A DNA stretch of 64,000 nucleotides, taken from assembly GCF_000173655.1 (NCBI RefSeq), contig NZ_ABZU01000007.1, forward strand, positions 1 through 64,000, in the 5' to 3' direction. Numbering within the stretch: position 1 is the stretch's first letter; each line of letters opens with the position of its first letter. The position numbers and the translations under genes were made by a program. Below the pieces are notes generated by a model that was given only the letters and a program-made list of their open reading frames with translations, had not been told where the DNA came from and made no database searches. Shown in pieces: positions 18,520-29,936 of this stretch. Source of the DNA: Corynebacterium amycolatum SK46. GTDB taxonomy: Bacteria; Actinomycetota; Actinomycetes; Mycobacteriales; Mycobacteriaceae.

Positions 18520-18547
18520 TTGCCACTCGATTGGTTCCGGATACTAT
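18520..18547 (+). promoter_or_regulatory. Candidate promoter for whiA
   Basis: TTGCCA (18520 to 18525), 16 bases, then TACTAT (18542 to 18547), about 100 bases before the whiA start, in the 190-base gap after yvcK. A near-palindromic GGTTAATTAAACC lies between this promoter and the gene. Confidence 0.45.
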
Positions 18548-18647
18548 CCTTGAGGTTTATTGCTAAAGCTCAAATGGGGTTAATTAAACCTTAAATTAGC
18601 CAGGCCCAAACCCAGCTCGTACACATGAAATGAGGATGGACAGCATC

Positions 18648-19646
18648 GTGGCATTGACGGCGAAGGTCAAAGACGAACTAGCCCGCGTGTCAGTTTCGCA
18701 GGAAAGCGCTCAGGCAGCGGAGATTGCGACCCTGTTCCGCTTCGCAGGAGGACTCCACCTGGTGGCAGGTTCGATTGTGCTGGAGGCTGAGTTGGATTCC
18801 GGCGCTGTCGCACGCCGCCTGCGCTCCATGCTGGCCGAACTCTACGATGTCAAAGCCAGCCTCAATGTTTTGTCTCCCGGTGGGTTGCGAAAGACCTCGA
18901 AGTACATCGTGCGGGTAACCGTTGGCGCGGAACTCGTCGTTAGGCAAACTGGCCTGATTGACTCTGCAGGACGTCCCGTACGTGGACTACCACGCAAGCT
19001 CATTATGGGGCAGAAGATTGATCAAGAAGCTGCATGGCGGGGTGCTTTTTTGGCACATGGTTCACTGACTGAGCCGGGGCGTTCCTCAGCTTTGGAAGTC
19101 ACTGCTCCTTCTGCTGAAGCGGCGCTCGCATTGGTGGGATGTGCTCGTAGGCTCGGTATTACGGCTAAGAGCAAGGAGAATAAGTCCCGCGGTGGCGATC
19201 GCGTAATTATCCGGGAGGGCGATGCAATCGGTGCGCTCCTCACGCGAATGGGAGCCCAGACTACTCGCCTGCAGTGGGAAGAACAGCGTATGCGTCGTGA
19301 AGTGCGAGCGACGGCCACCCGCTTGGCAAACTTCGACGATGCCAACCTCCGGCGCTCGGCTCGTGCGGCCGTTATTGCAGCAGCGCGAGTAGAGCGTGCT
19401 TTAGAGATTCTCGGAGACGATGTACCAGATCATTTGGTGTCTGCAGGACAGCTGCGCATTGAGCACAAGCAGGCATCATTGGAAGAACTTGGGCAGCTAG
19501 CCAATCCGCCCATGACCAAGGACGCAGTCGCAGGACGCATCCGTCGTTTGCTCTCCATGGCGGACAAAAGAGCAAACGAACTCGGAATTCCCCCCACAAC
19601 TGCAGTCGTTACAGACGAACTTTTTGACAAAGAAGTTGACGAGTAA
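18648..19646 (+). CDS. whiA: DNA-binding protein WhiA
   Basis: WhiA family: an N-terminal LAGLIDADG homing-endonuclease-like domain without nuclease activity (about 1 to 195) and a C-terminal helix-turn-helix region (about 240 to 325). In actinobacteria it acts on cell division or sporulation genes. I prefer the GTG at 18648, giving [11 protein letters not shown] like relatives, with GAGGAT about 11 bases upstream. The in-frame ATG at 18630 would add six residues and lacks a ribosome site. Length 332. Confidence 0.93.
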   Translation: MALTAKVKDELARVSVSQESAQAAEIATLFRFAGGLHLVAGSIVLEAELDSGAVARRLRSMLAELYDVKASLNVLSPGGLRKTSKYIVRVTVGAELVVRQTGLIDSAGRPVRGLPRKLIMGQKIDQEAAWRGAFLAHGSLTEPGRSSALEVTAPSAEAALALVGCARRLGITAKSKENKSRGGDRVIIREGDAIGALLTRMGAQTTRLQWEEQRMRREVRATATRLANFDDANLRRSARAAVIAAARVERALEILGDDVPDHLVSAGQLRIEHKQASLEELGQLANPPMTKDAVAGRIRRLLSMADKRANELGIPPTTAVVTDELFDKEVDE

Positions 19647-19790
19647 AGCACCCGTTATGCCTAGTCAGCTGTAGAAATTTGGATAAATCTCCGTTTATTT
19701 GGGGTTTTCGCGCGAAAGCAGCGCTGCGCGAATGAAAAACCCAACGTACACTTCTGTAGTGAACCTGTTGGAGCGCAATCAGCGCCCTGA

Positions 19791-20837
<1,047 letters not shown>

Positions 20838-20862
20838 AACACCTGGTTAATCCCAGACCCCG

Positions 20863-20917
20863 AACGGGCCGGGGTGGTTGTGCCTGAGTAGGGCACTCCA
20901 CCCACGGCCCGTTTTTT
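20863..20917 (+). terminator. Terminator or attenuator between gap and pgk
   Basis: A long GC-rich stem (ACGGGCC...GGTGG with CCACC...GGCCCGT) ends in six T at 20912 to 20917, only 27 bases before pgk. It should at least reduce read-through from gap into pgk. Confidence 0.85.
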
Positions 20918-20943
20918 CACACTTTCACAAGGATTTCATTGAG

Positions 20944-22155
20944 ATGACTGTTAAGACTGTCAAAGACCTGATCAACGAAGGTATTGAAGGCCGTTACGTC
21001 CTCGTCCGCTCCGACTTTAACGTTCCGCTGAAGGACGGCGTAATCACCGATCCGGGTCGAATCGATGCTTCGCTGCCCACTCTGTCCGCTCTTATCGATG
21101 CCGGTGCCAAGGTCGTTGTTATGGCTCACCTGGGTCGCCCGAAGGGCGAGGTTAAGCCCGAGTTCTCTCTGGCCCCGGTCGCTGAGGCGCTATCTGAGCG
21201 CCTGGAGCAGTACGTCGCGCTCGCCGGTCATGTCTCCGGTGAGGACGCGCACGAGCGCGCTAATGGCCTGACCGAGGGCGATGTACTCCTGTTGGAGAAC
21301 GTCCGCTTCGATCCGCGCGAGACCTCCAAGGACGAAGCAGAGCGCGCCGAATTCGCAGCCGAGCTGGCTGCACTTGTTCCGGACGGAGCATTTGTTTCCG
21401 ACGGTTTCGGTGTTGTTCACCGCGCCCAGACTTCCGTCTTCGACGTCGCTAAGAAGCTGCCGCACTACGCCGGCAACCTGGTTCAGGCTGAACTTGAGGT
21501 TCTACGCAAGGTCGCTGAGACCCCGGAGAAGCCGTATACCGTTGTGCTCGGCGGATCCAAGGTCTCCGACAAGCTGGGCGTTATTGAGGCTCTCGCGCCG
21601 AAGGTTGACTCCCTGGTCATCGGCGGCGGCATGTGCTTCACCTTCCTGGCTGCCAAGGGCTACGCCGTGGGCTCATCCCTGCTGCAGGAAGAGATGATTG
21701 ACACCTGCAAGGATTTGCTGGACCGCTACGGCGACAAGATCGTTCTGCCAACCGACGTAGTCGTGGCTGACAAGTTCGCTGCAGACGCTGAAAACAAGGT
21801 CGTCGAAGCCACCGAGATTCCGGAAGGCTGGATGGGCCTGGACATCGGACCGGCTTCCGCCGAGGCATTCGGCAAGGTGCTGGCTGAGTCCAAGACTGTG
21901 TTCTGGAATGGCCCGATGGGCGTGTTCGAGATGGAGGCTTTCGCAGCTGGCACCCGCGAGGTTGCACAGGCCATCATCGATGCGACCACGAACAACGGTT
22001 GCTTCTCCGTCGTCGGTGGCGGTGACTCCGCAGCGGCAGTGCGTACCCTGGGATTGAACGAGGAAGGTTTCAGCCACATCTCCACCGGTGGTGGCGCTTC
22101 GCTGGAGTTCCTCGAGGGTAAGACTCTGCCGGGCGTCTCCGTCCTGGAAGACTAA
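20944..22155 (+). CDS. pgk: Phosphoglycerate kinase
   Basis: Transfers phosphate from 1,3-bisphosphoglycerate to [14 protein letters not shown] (19 to 29), [16 protein letters not shown] and the ATP-site [10 protein letters not shown] near the C-terminus are all present. The open frame runs upstream into the gap terminator, so I take the ATG at 20944 (MTVKTVKDL), which has AAGGA upstream and matches relatives. The length is 403. tpiA follows after 69 bases, where GGATTTT and AAAATCC can form a weak hairpin. Confidence 0.97.
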   Translation: MTVKTVKDLINEGIEGRYVLVRSDFNVPLKDGVITDPGRIDASLPTLSALIDAGAKVVVMAHLGRPKGEVKPEFSLAPVAEALSERLEQYVALAGHVSGEDAHERANGLTEGDVLLLENVRFDPRETSKDEAERAEFAAELAALVPDGAFVSDGFGVVHRAQTSVFDVAKKLPHYAGNLVQAELEVLRKVAETPEKPYTVVLGGSKVSDKLGVIEALAPKVDSLVIGGGMCFTFLAAKGYAVGSSLLQEEMIDTCKDLLDRYGDKIVLPTDVVVADKFAADAENKVVEATEIPEGWMGLDIGPASAEAFGKVLAESKTVFWNGPMGVFEMEAFAAGTREVAQAIIDATTNNGCFSVVGGGDSAAAVRTLGLNEEGFSHISTGGGASLEFLEGKTLPGVSVLED

Positions 22156-22224
22156 GATTTTTCCACCACTGGATTTTCAACGCTTAAAAATCCGCTAATT
22201 GATAGGGAAGTGAATTCCACCACT

Positions 22225-23013
22225 ATGGCACGTACACCATTTATTGCTGGTAACTGGAAGATGAACCTGAACCATCTCGAGGCTATCGGTGTGGTGCAGA
22301 AGCTCGCGTTCGCTCTGCCGAAGGAGTACTACGACAAGGTTGACGTCGCTGTCATCCCGCCGTTTACCGACCTGCGTTCGGTCCAGACTCTCGTTGAGGG
22401 CGATAAGCTCGGCGTTACCTACGGTGCTCAGGATGTCTCAGTCCACGAGTCCGGCGCTTACACCGGCGAGATTTCCGCCTCGATGCTGGGAAAGCTCGGC
22501 TGCACTTGGGTCGTCGTCGGTCACTCCGAGCGTCGCGATATGCACGCAGAAGACGATGAGCTGGTCGCAAAGAAGGCCAAGGCAGCACTGCGCGAGGGCA
22601 TGAACCCAATCGTCTGTGTCGGCGAGCCGCTCGAGGTCCGAGAGGCCGAAGAGCACGTCGAGTACGTTGTCTCTCAGGTCAAGGGCTCCCTGGCTAACCT
22701 GACCAACGCTGAGCTGGCCAAGACTGTCATCGCTTACGAACCGGTCTGGGCAATCGGCACCGGTAAGGTCGCATCGGCTGCAGACGCTCAGGAAGTCTGT
22801 GCAGCTATCCGTGAGACCATCGCTGAAATTGCGGATGAGAGCATCGCAAAGGAGATGCGCATCCTCTACGGTGGTTCCGTCAAGGCCGAGAACGTCGCTG
22901 AGATTGTCGGCAAGCCCGATGTCGACGGCGGCCTCGTCGGTGGCGCTTCGCTCGACGGTGAAGCATTCGCGAAGCTTTGCGCACTTGCTGCAGATGCCGC
23001 TCAGAACGCCTAA
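22225..23013 (+). CDS. tpiA: Triosephosphate isomerase
   Basis: Interconverts dihydroxyacetone phosphate and glyceraldehyde 3-phosphate. The catalytic lysine is in GNWKMN (K12), the histidine in VVGHSERR, and the glutamate and flexible loop in [16 protein letters not shown] chose the ATG at 22225 ([11 protein letters not shown]), which matches the family; a GTG at 22210 would add five residues but lies right against GGGAAG. The length, 262, is normal for actinobacteria. Confidence 0.96.
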   Translation: MARTPFIAGNWKMNLNHLEAIGVVQKLAFALPKEYYDKVDVAVIPPFTDLRSVQTLVEGDKLGVTYGAQDVSVHESGAYTGEISASMLGKLGCTWVVVGHSERRDMHAEDDELVAKKAKAALREGMNPIVCVGEPLEVREAEEHVEYVVSQVKGSLANLTNAELAKTVIAYEPVWAIGTGKVASAADAQEVCAAIRETIAEIADESIAKEMRILYGGSVKAENVAEIVGKPDVDGGLVGGASLDGEAFAKLCALAADAAQNA

Positions 23014-23058
23014 GTGTATATAAATTCAGAACAACTGATAAGATAGGCGCCATGCGCG

Positions 23059-23102
23059 ACCCCGGATTGGTTTTATTGATTCTCATAAAACCGATTCGGG
23101 GT
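23059..23102. terminator. Long hairpin after tpiA
   Basis: An 18-base stem with one mismatch pairs 23059 to 23076 with 23085 to 23102 over an eight-base loop. The tail (TTATTG) is a poor T-run, so it may act as a terminator or as a stabilising 3' structure between tpiA and ppc. Confidence 0.6.
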
Positions 23103-23215
23103 TATTGCCTTTAGGCGGACTCAACTCAGGCACACCGAATGGCAATAATTCAGCGCAATACTTTTCCCGAGGCTTTCCACATTGAATGCCCGGCAATTTT
23201 AAAAGGAAGTGTTCA

Positions 23216-26044
23216 ATGAACGAACAAGTACATCGTGACACTGACCGACACACTGCAAGCAATGGGCAATCCTCGTCGACCGCGACCGCGAAGCAGCAGG
23301 ACTTGCTCCGGGAGGATATTCGCCACCTGGGTCGAATTCTTGGGCAGGTAATCCGCGAGCAAGAGGGTGACGAGGTCTTTAACCTGGTCGAAAATGCTCG
23401 CCGTGCAGCCTTCGAACTCCATCGTGGCGATGGCGACATCGAGAAGCTCACCGGCCTCTTCCGCGATATTGATCCGGCTGAGGCAAGCCCGGTCATCCGT
23501 GCTTTCACGCACTTCGCACTTTTGGCTAACCTCGCTGAGGATTTGCACGAGGAGCTGGGCATCGAAGCATCTCTCGATGCTGGCGATCCACCGCAGGACT
23601 CCACGCTGGAGGCAACATGGCAGAAGCTTCGCGACGCCGAGGTTTCCAGCAGCGCGATTGCGGACATGATGGACCACATTGAGGTCGTTCCGGTTCTGAC
23701 CGCGCACCCAACGGAAACTCGTCGTCGCACAGTGTTCGATGTGCAGAAGCACATCACGGCCGCAATGCGTCGTCGTCATGAGATCCAGGCAGCCCCGTTG
23801 AATGCACGCACCGCGGACCGACTCGCTGAAATTGATGCCGATATCCGTCGCCGTATCCTGACGCTGTGGCAAACGGCTCTGATTCGCATGAACCGCCCGG
23901 ATATTCGCGACGAGGTCGAGGTTGGTCTTCGCTACTACCAGCTTTCTCTGCTGGAAGCTGTGCCACAGATTAACCGGGACGTCGTCAAGCACTTGCGTCA
24001 GCTCGGCGGCAACAAGCTGCCGGCTAACCCAACGATTCGCATGGGATCGTGGATCGGCGGCGACCACGACGGCAATCCGTACGTGACAGAGGATACGCTG
24101 CGCTACGCCTCCGATAGGGCAGCGGGTACGATTCTGCGTCACTACTTCTCGCAGCTTCACCTGCTGGAGCGCGAGCTCAGTCTCAGCGATCGCCTGACCA
24201 AGGTCACCGTGGATCTGGTCGCCTTGGCCAGCCGTGGCCACAATGACGTACCAAACCGCGAAGATGAGCCGTACCGTCGTGCGGTTCACGGTATTCGCGG
24301 TCGAGTGGCGGCAACAGCGGTGAACTTCTTCGACGAGTCCATCATTGAGGGCGACTGGTCGGAATTCACTCCGTATGACAGCGCCGAGGAGCTGCTTGAC
24401 GAGCTCTCGATTATCGACGACTCCCTGCGGTCCAGCCACGATGACCTCATCGCCGACCATCGCCTGCGCGATCTGATGGATTCAGTCGAGGTATTTGGTT
24501 TCCACCTGTACTCGATTGATATCCGCCAGAATTCGGACTCACATGAGGAAATTCTCACCGAGCTATTCTCGGCTGCCGGTGTGGTGGACAACTACGCGGC
24601 ATTGAAGGAAGCCGACAAGGTCGAGCTGCTGACCAAGGAACTGCAGTCCTCCCGTCCGCTGATTTCGACTTCTACAAATCTTTCCGAAGCTACGGCTCGC
24701 GAGCTAGGCATTATGCGTGCGGCATCTCGTGCGGTGCGCAAGTACGGTCGCGATGCGGTACCGCACTGCATCATTTCAATGTGTACATCGGTCTCCGACC
24801 TGCTGGAGCCTATGATTCTGCTCAAGGAAGTCGGTCTAATTCGCCCGAATGGCTCCCAGCCGACCGGTTCTGTTGACGTCATCCCGCTGTTCGAAACCAT
24901 CGAAGACCTACAGGCTGGTGCCGACGTGCTGCGTGCTGCGTGGGACATTCCGGTCTACCGCGCATACGTCTCCGCACGCGGAGATCTGCAGGAAGTCATG
25001 CTCGGCTACTCCGACTCCAACAAGGACGGCGGGTACTTCGCTGCAAACTGGGCGCTTTACGACGCGGAGGTCGCCATCGTGGCGGCCGCGAAGGACAACG
25101 ACATTCGCCTGCGTCTCTTCCACGGCCGCGGAGGTACTGTCGGCCGTGGCGGTGGACCGTCCTACGAGGCAATCCTGGCGCAGCCGTCGGGTGCAGTCCA
25201 GGGCTCGGTGCGTATCACTGAGCAGGGCGAGATTATCTCTGCTAAGTACGGTCACCCTGCAGCGGCACGCAGGAACCTCGCCGCGCTGGTTTCGGCAACT
25301 ATCGAGTCGACTCTGCTCGACGTCGATGACCTGAAGAACCCGTCTCGCGCCCACGAGATTATGTCGGAGATTTCCGACCTGTCGCGCGAGGCCTACTCGA
25401 AGCTTATGCACGAGGACCCGGGCTTTATTGACTTCTTCACTTCGTCTACTCCGGTCGATGAGATCGGCAGCCTGAACATCGGTTCACGTCCGACCTCACG
25501 CAAGCAGACCCAGACCATTTCTGACCTGCGCGCAATTCCGTGGGTACTGTCCTGGTCGCAGCAGCGTTCTATGGTGCCGGGCTGGTTTGGTGTCGGCTCT
25601 GCACTGCAGGAGTGGATTGGCGAGGACGAGGACGGCTCTCGTCTGGCTGAGCTCCGTCAGCTCAACGAGATTTGGCCGTTCTTCAATTCGGTGCTGTCAA
25701 ACATGGCGCAGGTCATGTCCAAGGCTGACCTGAATCTGGCGCGCGCCTACGCTAGCCTGTGCCAAGATAAGGCCGACGGCGAGCGCATCTACAGCATCAT
25801 CAAGGCTGAGTTCGACCTGACTTTGGAGATGTTCCTGAAGGTAACCGGGTACAAGCATCTGCTGGAAGACAACCCGCTGCTCAGGCGTTCGGTGGACATG
25901 CGCTTCCCGTACCTCATGCCGCTGAACATCATCCAGCTAGAGATGCTGCGTCGCTACCGTGCCGGTGATAATCGCGACAAGGTGCGTCGGGGCATTCAGC
26001 TGACCATGAATGGCCTGGCAACTGCACTGCGCAACTCCGGCTAG
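23216..26044 (+). CDS. ppc: Phosphoenolpyruvate carboxylase
   Basis: Anaplerotic carboxylation of phosphoenolpyruvate to oxaloacetate. Key motifs are VLTAHPTETRRR with the catalytic histidine (about 158 to 169), GGDHDGNPYVT (about 279), FHGRGGTVGRGGGP (about 634 to 647) and the invariant C-terminus ending in LRNSG. I chose the ATG at 23216, with AAAAGGAAG upstream, over an ATG 30 bases earlier. The length, 942, is close to related enzymes. It lies downstream of the triose genes as in C. glutamicum. Confidence 0.97.
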   Translation: MNEQVHRDTDRHTASNGQSSSTATAKQQDLLREDIRHLGRILGQVIREQEGDEVFNLVENARRAAFELHRGDGDIEKLTGLFRDIDPAEASPVIRAFTHFALLANLAEDLHEELGIEASLDAGDPPQDSTLEATWQKLRDAEVSSSAIADMMDHIEVVPVLTAHPTETRRRTVFDVQKHITAAMRRRHEIQAAPLNARTADRLAEIDADIRRRILTLWQTALIRMNRPDIRDEVEVGLRYYQLSLLEAVPQINRDVVKHLRQLGGNKLPANPTIRMGSWIGGDHDGNPYVTEDTLRYASDRAAGTILRHYFSQLHLLERELSLSDRLTKVTVDLVALASRGHNDVPNREDEPYRRAVHGIRGRVAATAVNFFDESIIEGDWSEFTPYDSAEELLDELSIIDDSLRSSHDDLIADHRLRDLMDSVEVFGFHLYSIDIRQNSDSHEEILTELFSAAGVVDNYAALKEADKVELLTKELQSSRPLISTSTNLSEATARELGIMRAASRAVRKYGRDAVPHCIISMCTSVSDLLEPMILLKEVGLIRPNGSQPTGSVDVIPLFETIEDLQAGADVLRAAWDIPVYRAYVSARGDLQEVMLGYSDSNKDGGYFAANWALYDAEVAIVAAAKDNDIRLRLFHGRGGTVGRGGGPSYEAILAQPSGAVQGSVRITEQGEIISAKYGHPAAARRNLAALVSATIESTLLDVDDLKNPSRAHEIMSEISDLSREAYSKLMHEDPGFIDFFTSSTPVDEIGSLNIGSRPTSRKQTQTISDLRAIPWVLSWSQQRSMVPGWFGVGSALQEWIGEDEDGSRLAELRQLNEIWPFFNSVLSNMAQVMSKADLNLARAYASLCQDKADGERIYSIIKAEFDLTLEMFLKVTGYKHLLEDNPLLRRSVDMRFPYLMPLNIIQLEMLRRYRAGDNRDKVRRGIQLTMNGLATALRNSG

Positions 26045-26145
26045 GAATTCGCCTAGGGATACGGCTGGGGATACCTAGCCAGCGGAGTAATTGCGCTAGT
26101 ATAGTTGGAGTTCTTAAAGAAGCGACGTTTCAAAAGGAAGTGCGC

Positions 26146-26382
26146 GTGTACCTCGCCATTCAGATTGTCCTGGTCATCACATCCATCCTGATGACGCTGT
26201 TCATCCTGCTCCACAAGGGTAAGGGTGGCGGACTGTCCAGCCTCTTTGGTGGCGGCATGCAGTCGAATCTGTCCGGTTCGACTGTGGTGGAGAAGAACCT
26301 TGACCGCGTCACTATTGTGACCGTGATTATCTGGTTGCTCTGCATTGTCCTGTTGCTGCTGTTTAATACCTTCGGCTGGTAG
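26146..26382 (+). CDS. secG: Protein-export membrane protein SecG
   Basis: Small subunit of the SecYEG translocon. Two membrane spans (about 3 to 23 and 52 to 74) flank the conserved cytosolic loop LLHKGKGGGLSSLFGG. I prefer the GTG at 26146, because AGGAAG ends five bases upstream; the GTG at 26140 overlaps that ribosome site. The length is 78 residues. A likely -10 (TATAGT, 26100 to 26105) lies about 40 bases ahead. Confidence 0.93.
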   Translation: MYLAIQIVLVITSILMTLFILLHKGKGGGLSSLFGGGMQSNLSGSTVVEKNLDRVTIVTVIIWLLCIVLLLLFNTFGW

Positions 26383-26423
26383 GTTTCGCACGCAGCACGC
26401 CCCAGCGCAGGCCTTTAAGTAAT

Positions 26424-26466
26424 AAAAATTCCCGTCGATAGCATTTCGCTTATCGACGGGAATTTG
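26424..26466. terminator. Bidirectional terminator between secG and pgl
   Basis: AAATTCCCGTCGATA pairs with TATCGACGGGAATTT around a ten-base loop. It is A-rich on the left and T-rich on the right, so it can work for secG on the plus strand and pgl on the minus strand. Confidence 0.85.
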
Positions 26467-26500
26467 CTGTTTCTGGGCTGTTAGCCGGTGAAGCGAAAGC

Positions 26501-27268
26501 CTAGAGCTGTGCAGCCGCAGCATCGTCAACAAAGACAACGGTCTCTTGAGCACCGCGAACTCCGGCCGCTGGCCACTGCGCTGGGTCGTCCTGCTGCGCG
26601 ATAGCTGCAATTGCCTCAGCCTTTCCGCCACCCGCTACAAGTAGCCACACACGCTGAGAGCTGGCAATGGCCGGCATCGTCAACGTGAGGCGGGTCGGCG
26701 GTGGCTTCGGGCAGTTATGCACGTCCACGACCAAGCGTTCCCGCTCAGCCAGCGCTGCGGTATGCGGGAAAATCGAGTTGATGTGTCCCTCTCCGCCCAT
26801 ACCAAGAAGGTGAAGGTCAAAGCCATTTGGAGCCTTCTCCCGAACAATAGCTTCGTAGCTTTCGGCGGCCTCCGTGGTGGTCACGCCGCTGTCGGCAGCG
26901 GCAAACTCGAAGATGTTTTCCTCCGGCACACCGACAGGGGACAAGAGACGCTCACGAGCAGCCAACGCATTGCGATCTGCCGAGTCGGCAGCGACAAAGC
27001 GTTCATCTCCGAAGAACACGAGGACTCGGTTCCAGTCGATGTCTCCGGAATCGTCGGCAAGCGCACTGAGCAAAGCGGTACCCGCGCCGCCACCGGTGAG
27101 AACGACGCGTACAAAACCGTCATCGGTGACCGGAGAGGCGTTGCCATGCTGGACGGCGACAACCGCATCGATGAAGCGTTGACGTGCAACCTCGACGATG
27201 CCGGCCTGGTCTGCAGCGCGGTGGAACTGTGGGACAGGGACGGTGTTCGAGACGTTGTCGGTGGTCAC
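26501..27268 (-). CDS. pgl: 6-phosphogluconolactonase
   Basis: Hydrolyses 6-phosphogluconolactone, the Zwf product, in the oxidative pentose phosphate pathway. The DevB/Pgl-type motifs are VVLTGGGAGTALLSAL (about 48 to 63), VFFGDERFV and DLHLLGMGGEGHINSIFPHTAA. The length is 255. The GTG start overlaps the opcA stop by four bases, so it is the last gene of a zwf-opcA-pgl unit. Confidence 0.94.
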   Translation of the reverse strand: MTTDNVSNTVPVPQFHRAADQAGIVEVARQRFIDAVVAVQHGNASPVTDDGFVRVVLTGGGAGTALLSALADDSGDIDWNRVLVFFGDERFVAADSADRNALAARERLLSPVGVPEENIFEFAAADSGVTTTEAAESYEAIVREKAPNGFDLHLLGMGGEGHINSIFPHTAALAERERLVVDVHNCPKPPPTRLTLTMPAIASSQRVWLLVAGGGKAEAIAAIAQQDDPAQWPAAGVRGAQETVVFVDDAAAAQL

Positions 27269-28281
27269 TTGTCAGAAACTCCTGGTTCGTTAGCGAAGCT
27301 AGTTGTTGTGGACGTTGGAGGCTGCATACCCACTGTGTGAATCTGACTGAGTCCACGCAGGGCGCGGCCGTAGGCAGTATCGTGATCGAGGTGACGCAGC
27401 TCCTCTGCCAAGCACTCGGAGCGTGTTGGACGCGACAATGCGACCTTGAACGGTGGCTTTTCTCCGTTGGTGACCGATGCAGTGGTAGCGCTTTCAATAT
27501 CGATGCGCAGAGTCTGACCATTTTCACGCTCAAACGCGACGGAGGTCACCGGTGGCTTGGCGCGGCCCTTTTCGTCCACCGGAATCTTCTTCTCACCGGT
27601 GGAGTAACGGTTGACCGGCAGCCCAAGGCGATCTGCCAACCAGCCGGCGGCTACCTCCACCGATGGCGACTCCTTTGGACCGTAGATGGACACGGAGGTC
27701 ACCGGCGAGTGCGGCGGCAGGTCGAATGCGGAGGCCAACACACCGCGCCAGTTCGTCAGTCGCGACCAGCTCAAGTCGGAATCGCCAGGCGTGTAGCCCG
27801 TACGGCGCGTGTAGATAGCGTTACTACTCGGGTCACACAACGAATCGGTGATACGGCGCTGGGCAATCCGGCCGATTGGTGTCGCCGCTGGTACTTGCGG
27901 CGCCTCGGACGGCCACCACGCCACGACCGGCGTATCCGGCAGCAACAGGGGAGTCACCACAGAGCTGTGGTGCTGACCAATCTCACCGGACATGTGCATA
28001 ACGACGATCTCAGCGGCACCGGCATCTCCACCGACGCGGAGTTCCGCGTCGAGGCGATTGTCCAAACGCGGATCATCGGAGACCAATACCAGCACACGGG
28101 ATGGGTGCTCGCGGGAAACGGAGTTGACCGTGGAAATAATGTTTTCCAGGTCGTCTTCGCTTTTGGCCAAAACGATCAGGGTGAGGACACGGCCCGTGGT
28201 GACGATGCCGCCCTGCTCTCGAAGCTGCACTAACTGACGAGCAATGCTCGCGGTGTCAGTGTCTGGCAAATTGACAATCAT
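27265..28281 (-). CDS. opcA: Glucose-6-phosphate dehydrogenase assembly protein OpcA
   Basis: Actinobacterial and cyanobacterial protein needed for active glucose-6-phosphate dehydrogenase; in C. glutamicum it is a partner of Zwf. The 338 residues have no catalytic motif that I can see; the family shows a conserved GEIGQHHSSVVTPLLLPDTPVVAWWP stretch (about 115 to 140) and a WSRLTNWR segment (about 192). It lies 50 bases downstream of zwf and overlaps pgl, the standard arrangement. Confidence 0.93.
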   Translation of the reverse strand: MIVNLPDTDTASIARQLVQLREQGGIVTTGRVLTLIVLAKSEDDLENIISTVNSVSREHPSRVLVLVSDDPRLDNRLDAELRVGGDAGAAEIVVMHMSGEIGQHHSSVVTPLLLPDTPVVAWWPSEAPQVPAATPIGRIAQRRITDSLCDPSSNAIYTRRTGYTPGDSDLSWSRLTNWRGVLASAFDLPPHSPVTSVSIYGPKESPSVEVAAGWLADRLGLPVNRYSTGEKKIPVDEKGRAKPPVTSVAFERENGQTLRIDIESATTASVTNGEKPPFKVALSRPTRSECLAEELRHLDHDTAYGRALRGLSQIHTVGMQPPTSTTTSFANEPGVSDK

Positions 28282-28331
28282 GAAGGTGTTCTTTCTGTCA
28301 GAAAATTCTTAAGAACTGAGAGGTCGGCAAC

Positions 28332-29936
28332 CTATGGCCGTCGCCAAACGCGACCGTCGCGCTCGAGCATGTGGTCAGCGGAGGACGGCCCCCACGAACC
28401 TGCGGGGTATCCCTCGGGACGACCGCGCTTGGCCCAGTACTCAATGATGGGGTCAAGAATCTTCCAGGACAGCTCGACTTCCTCGTTGGTGGGGAAGAGG
28501 CTGGCCTCGTCGAGAAGCGCATCCAGAATCAGGCGCTCGTAGGCCTCTGGCGACTGCTCGGTAAACACCTCGGAGTAGGAGAAGTCCATGTTGACATCGC
28601 GCACCTCCATGGCCGAGCCCGGGACCTTCGAGCCGAAGCGCATGAGCACGCCTTCGTCTGGCTGGACGCGGATGACCATGGCGTTTTGGCCAAGAGCGGC
28701 CGTCATTGTCTCCGCGAAGGGCAGGTGAGGTGCGGACTTAAAGACCAGAGCAATCTCAGTGACGCGGCGGCCGAGGCGTTTGCCGGTGCGCAGGTAGAAG
28801 GGAACACCGGCCCAGCGACGGGAGTTAATCTGCAGCGTACAGGCGGCGTAGGTCTCGGTCGTGGATTCGGGGTCGAAGCCTTCCTCATCGCGCAACCCCG
28901 GCACGAAGTTGCTGCCCTGCCAATCCGCCGTGTACTGGCCACGAGCGGTGTATTTCGAAAACGGGCGCACTGGCTCGACGGCACGCAGCACCTTGATCTT
29001 TTCCGCCTGCAGCTCTTCCGGGGTAAAGGCGATGGGCTCTTCCATTGCCACCAGCGCCAGGAGCTGGAGTAAGTGGTTCTGAATCACGTCACGAGCTGCA
29101 CCGATACCGTCGTAGTAGCCGGCGCGACCGCCCAAACCGATATCCTCGGCCATGGTGATCTGAACGTGGTCAATGTAGTGAGAATTCCACATCGGATCGA
29201 ACAACTGGTTGGCAAAACGCATGGCCAGAATGTTCTGAACGGTTTCCTTGCCCAGGTAGTGGTCGATGCGGAACACAGCGTCTTCTGGGAAGACCGAGTT
29301 CACAATCCGGTTGAGTTCCTGAGCGGAGGCCAGGTCGTGGCCGAATGGCTTCTCAATAATCACGCGACGCCAATAATCCTCGCCCGACTGCGCCAGCCCC
29401 GAACGGTCGAGCTGATGACAGACATCGGGGAAGTTAGCTGGCGGAATGGACAGGTAGTAGGCCCAGTTGCCAGCGGTGCCGCGGGAGCGATCGAGCTCCT
29501 CAAGTTGTGCGGCCAGGCGATCGAAGGCCTCGTCATCGGTAAAGGTACCGGTGACAAAGTGAATGCCCTCAGCCAGGCGCTGCCAGACACTCTCACGGAA
29601 GTCTGTGCGGGCGCCCTGTTCCACTGCGGTGCGCACATAATCCTCAAAGTCCTGTTTCGACCATTCGCGACGACCGTAGCCAACTAACGCGAAGGAGGCA
29701 GGCAGTAGACCGCGGTTCGCCAGATCGTAGATGGCAGGCAGAAGCTTCTTTCGGGCCAGATCGCCCGTCACTCCGAAAATCACCATGCCACCCGGGCCGG
29801 CAATACGCGGCAGGCGTTTATCCTGCGGGTCGCGCAGCGGGTTGATGTATCCGTCGTGGTGGGCACTGTCCTCTCCATTGTGAGGAGAGCTGGCAGTAGG
29901 AGAGTTCGGATTGTTGTGTTGCAGAGAATCACTCAC
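28332..29936 (-). CDS. zwf: Glucose-6-phosphate dehydrogenase
   Basis: First enzyme of the oxidative pentose phosphate pathway. The coenzyme loop GVTGDLARKK (55 to 64) and the active-site segment RIDHYLGKETVQN (near 220) are intact. The first 45 residues are a low-complexity Ser/Asn/His-rich extension. The start is GTG without a ribosome site; CATTAT ends seven bases upstream, so a leaderless mRNA is likely. In relatives zwf directly follows tal; here a plus-strand cassette separates them. Length 534. Confidence 0.95.
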   Translation of the reverse strand: MSDSLQHNNPNSPTASSPHNGEDSAHHDGYINPLRDPQDKRLPRIAGPGGMVIFGVTGDLARKKLLPAIYDLANRGLLPASFALVGYGRREWSKQDFEDYVRTAVEQGARTDFRESVWQRLAEGIHFVTGTFTDDEAFDRLAAQLEELDRSRGTAGNWAYYLSIPPANFPDVCHQLDRSGLAQSGEDYWRRVIIEKPFGHDLASAQELNRIVNSVFPEDAVFRIDHYLGKETVQNILAMRFANQLFDPMWNSHYIDHVQITMAEDIGLGGRAGYYDGIGAARDVIQNHLLQLLALVAMEEPIAFTPEELQAEKIKVLRAVEPVRPFSKYTARGQYTADWQGSNFVPGLRDEEGFDPESTTETYAACTLQINSRRWAGVPFYLRTGKRLGRRVTEIALVFKSAPHLPFAETMTAALGQNAMVIRVQPDEGVLMRFGSKVPGSAMEVRDVNMDFSYSEVFTEQSPEAYERLILDALLDEASLFPTNEEVELSWKILDPIIEYWAKRGRPEGYPAGSWGPSSADHMLERDGRVWRRP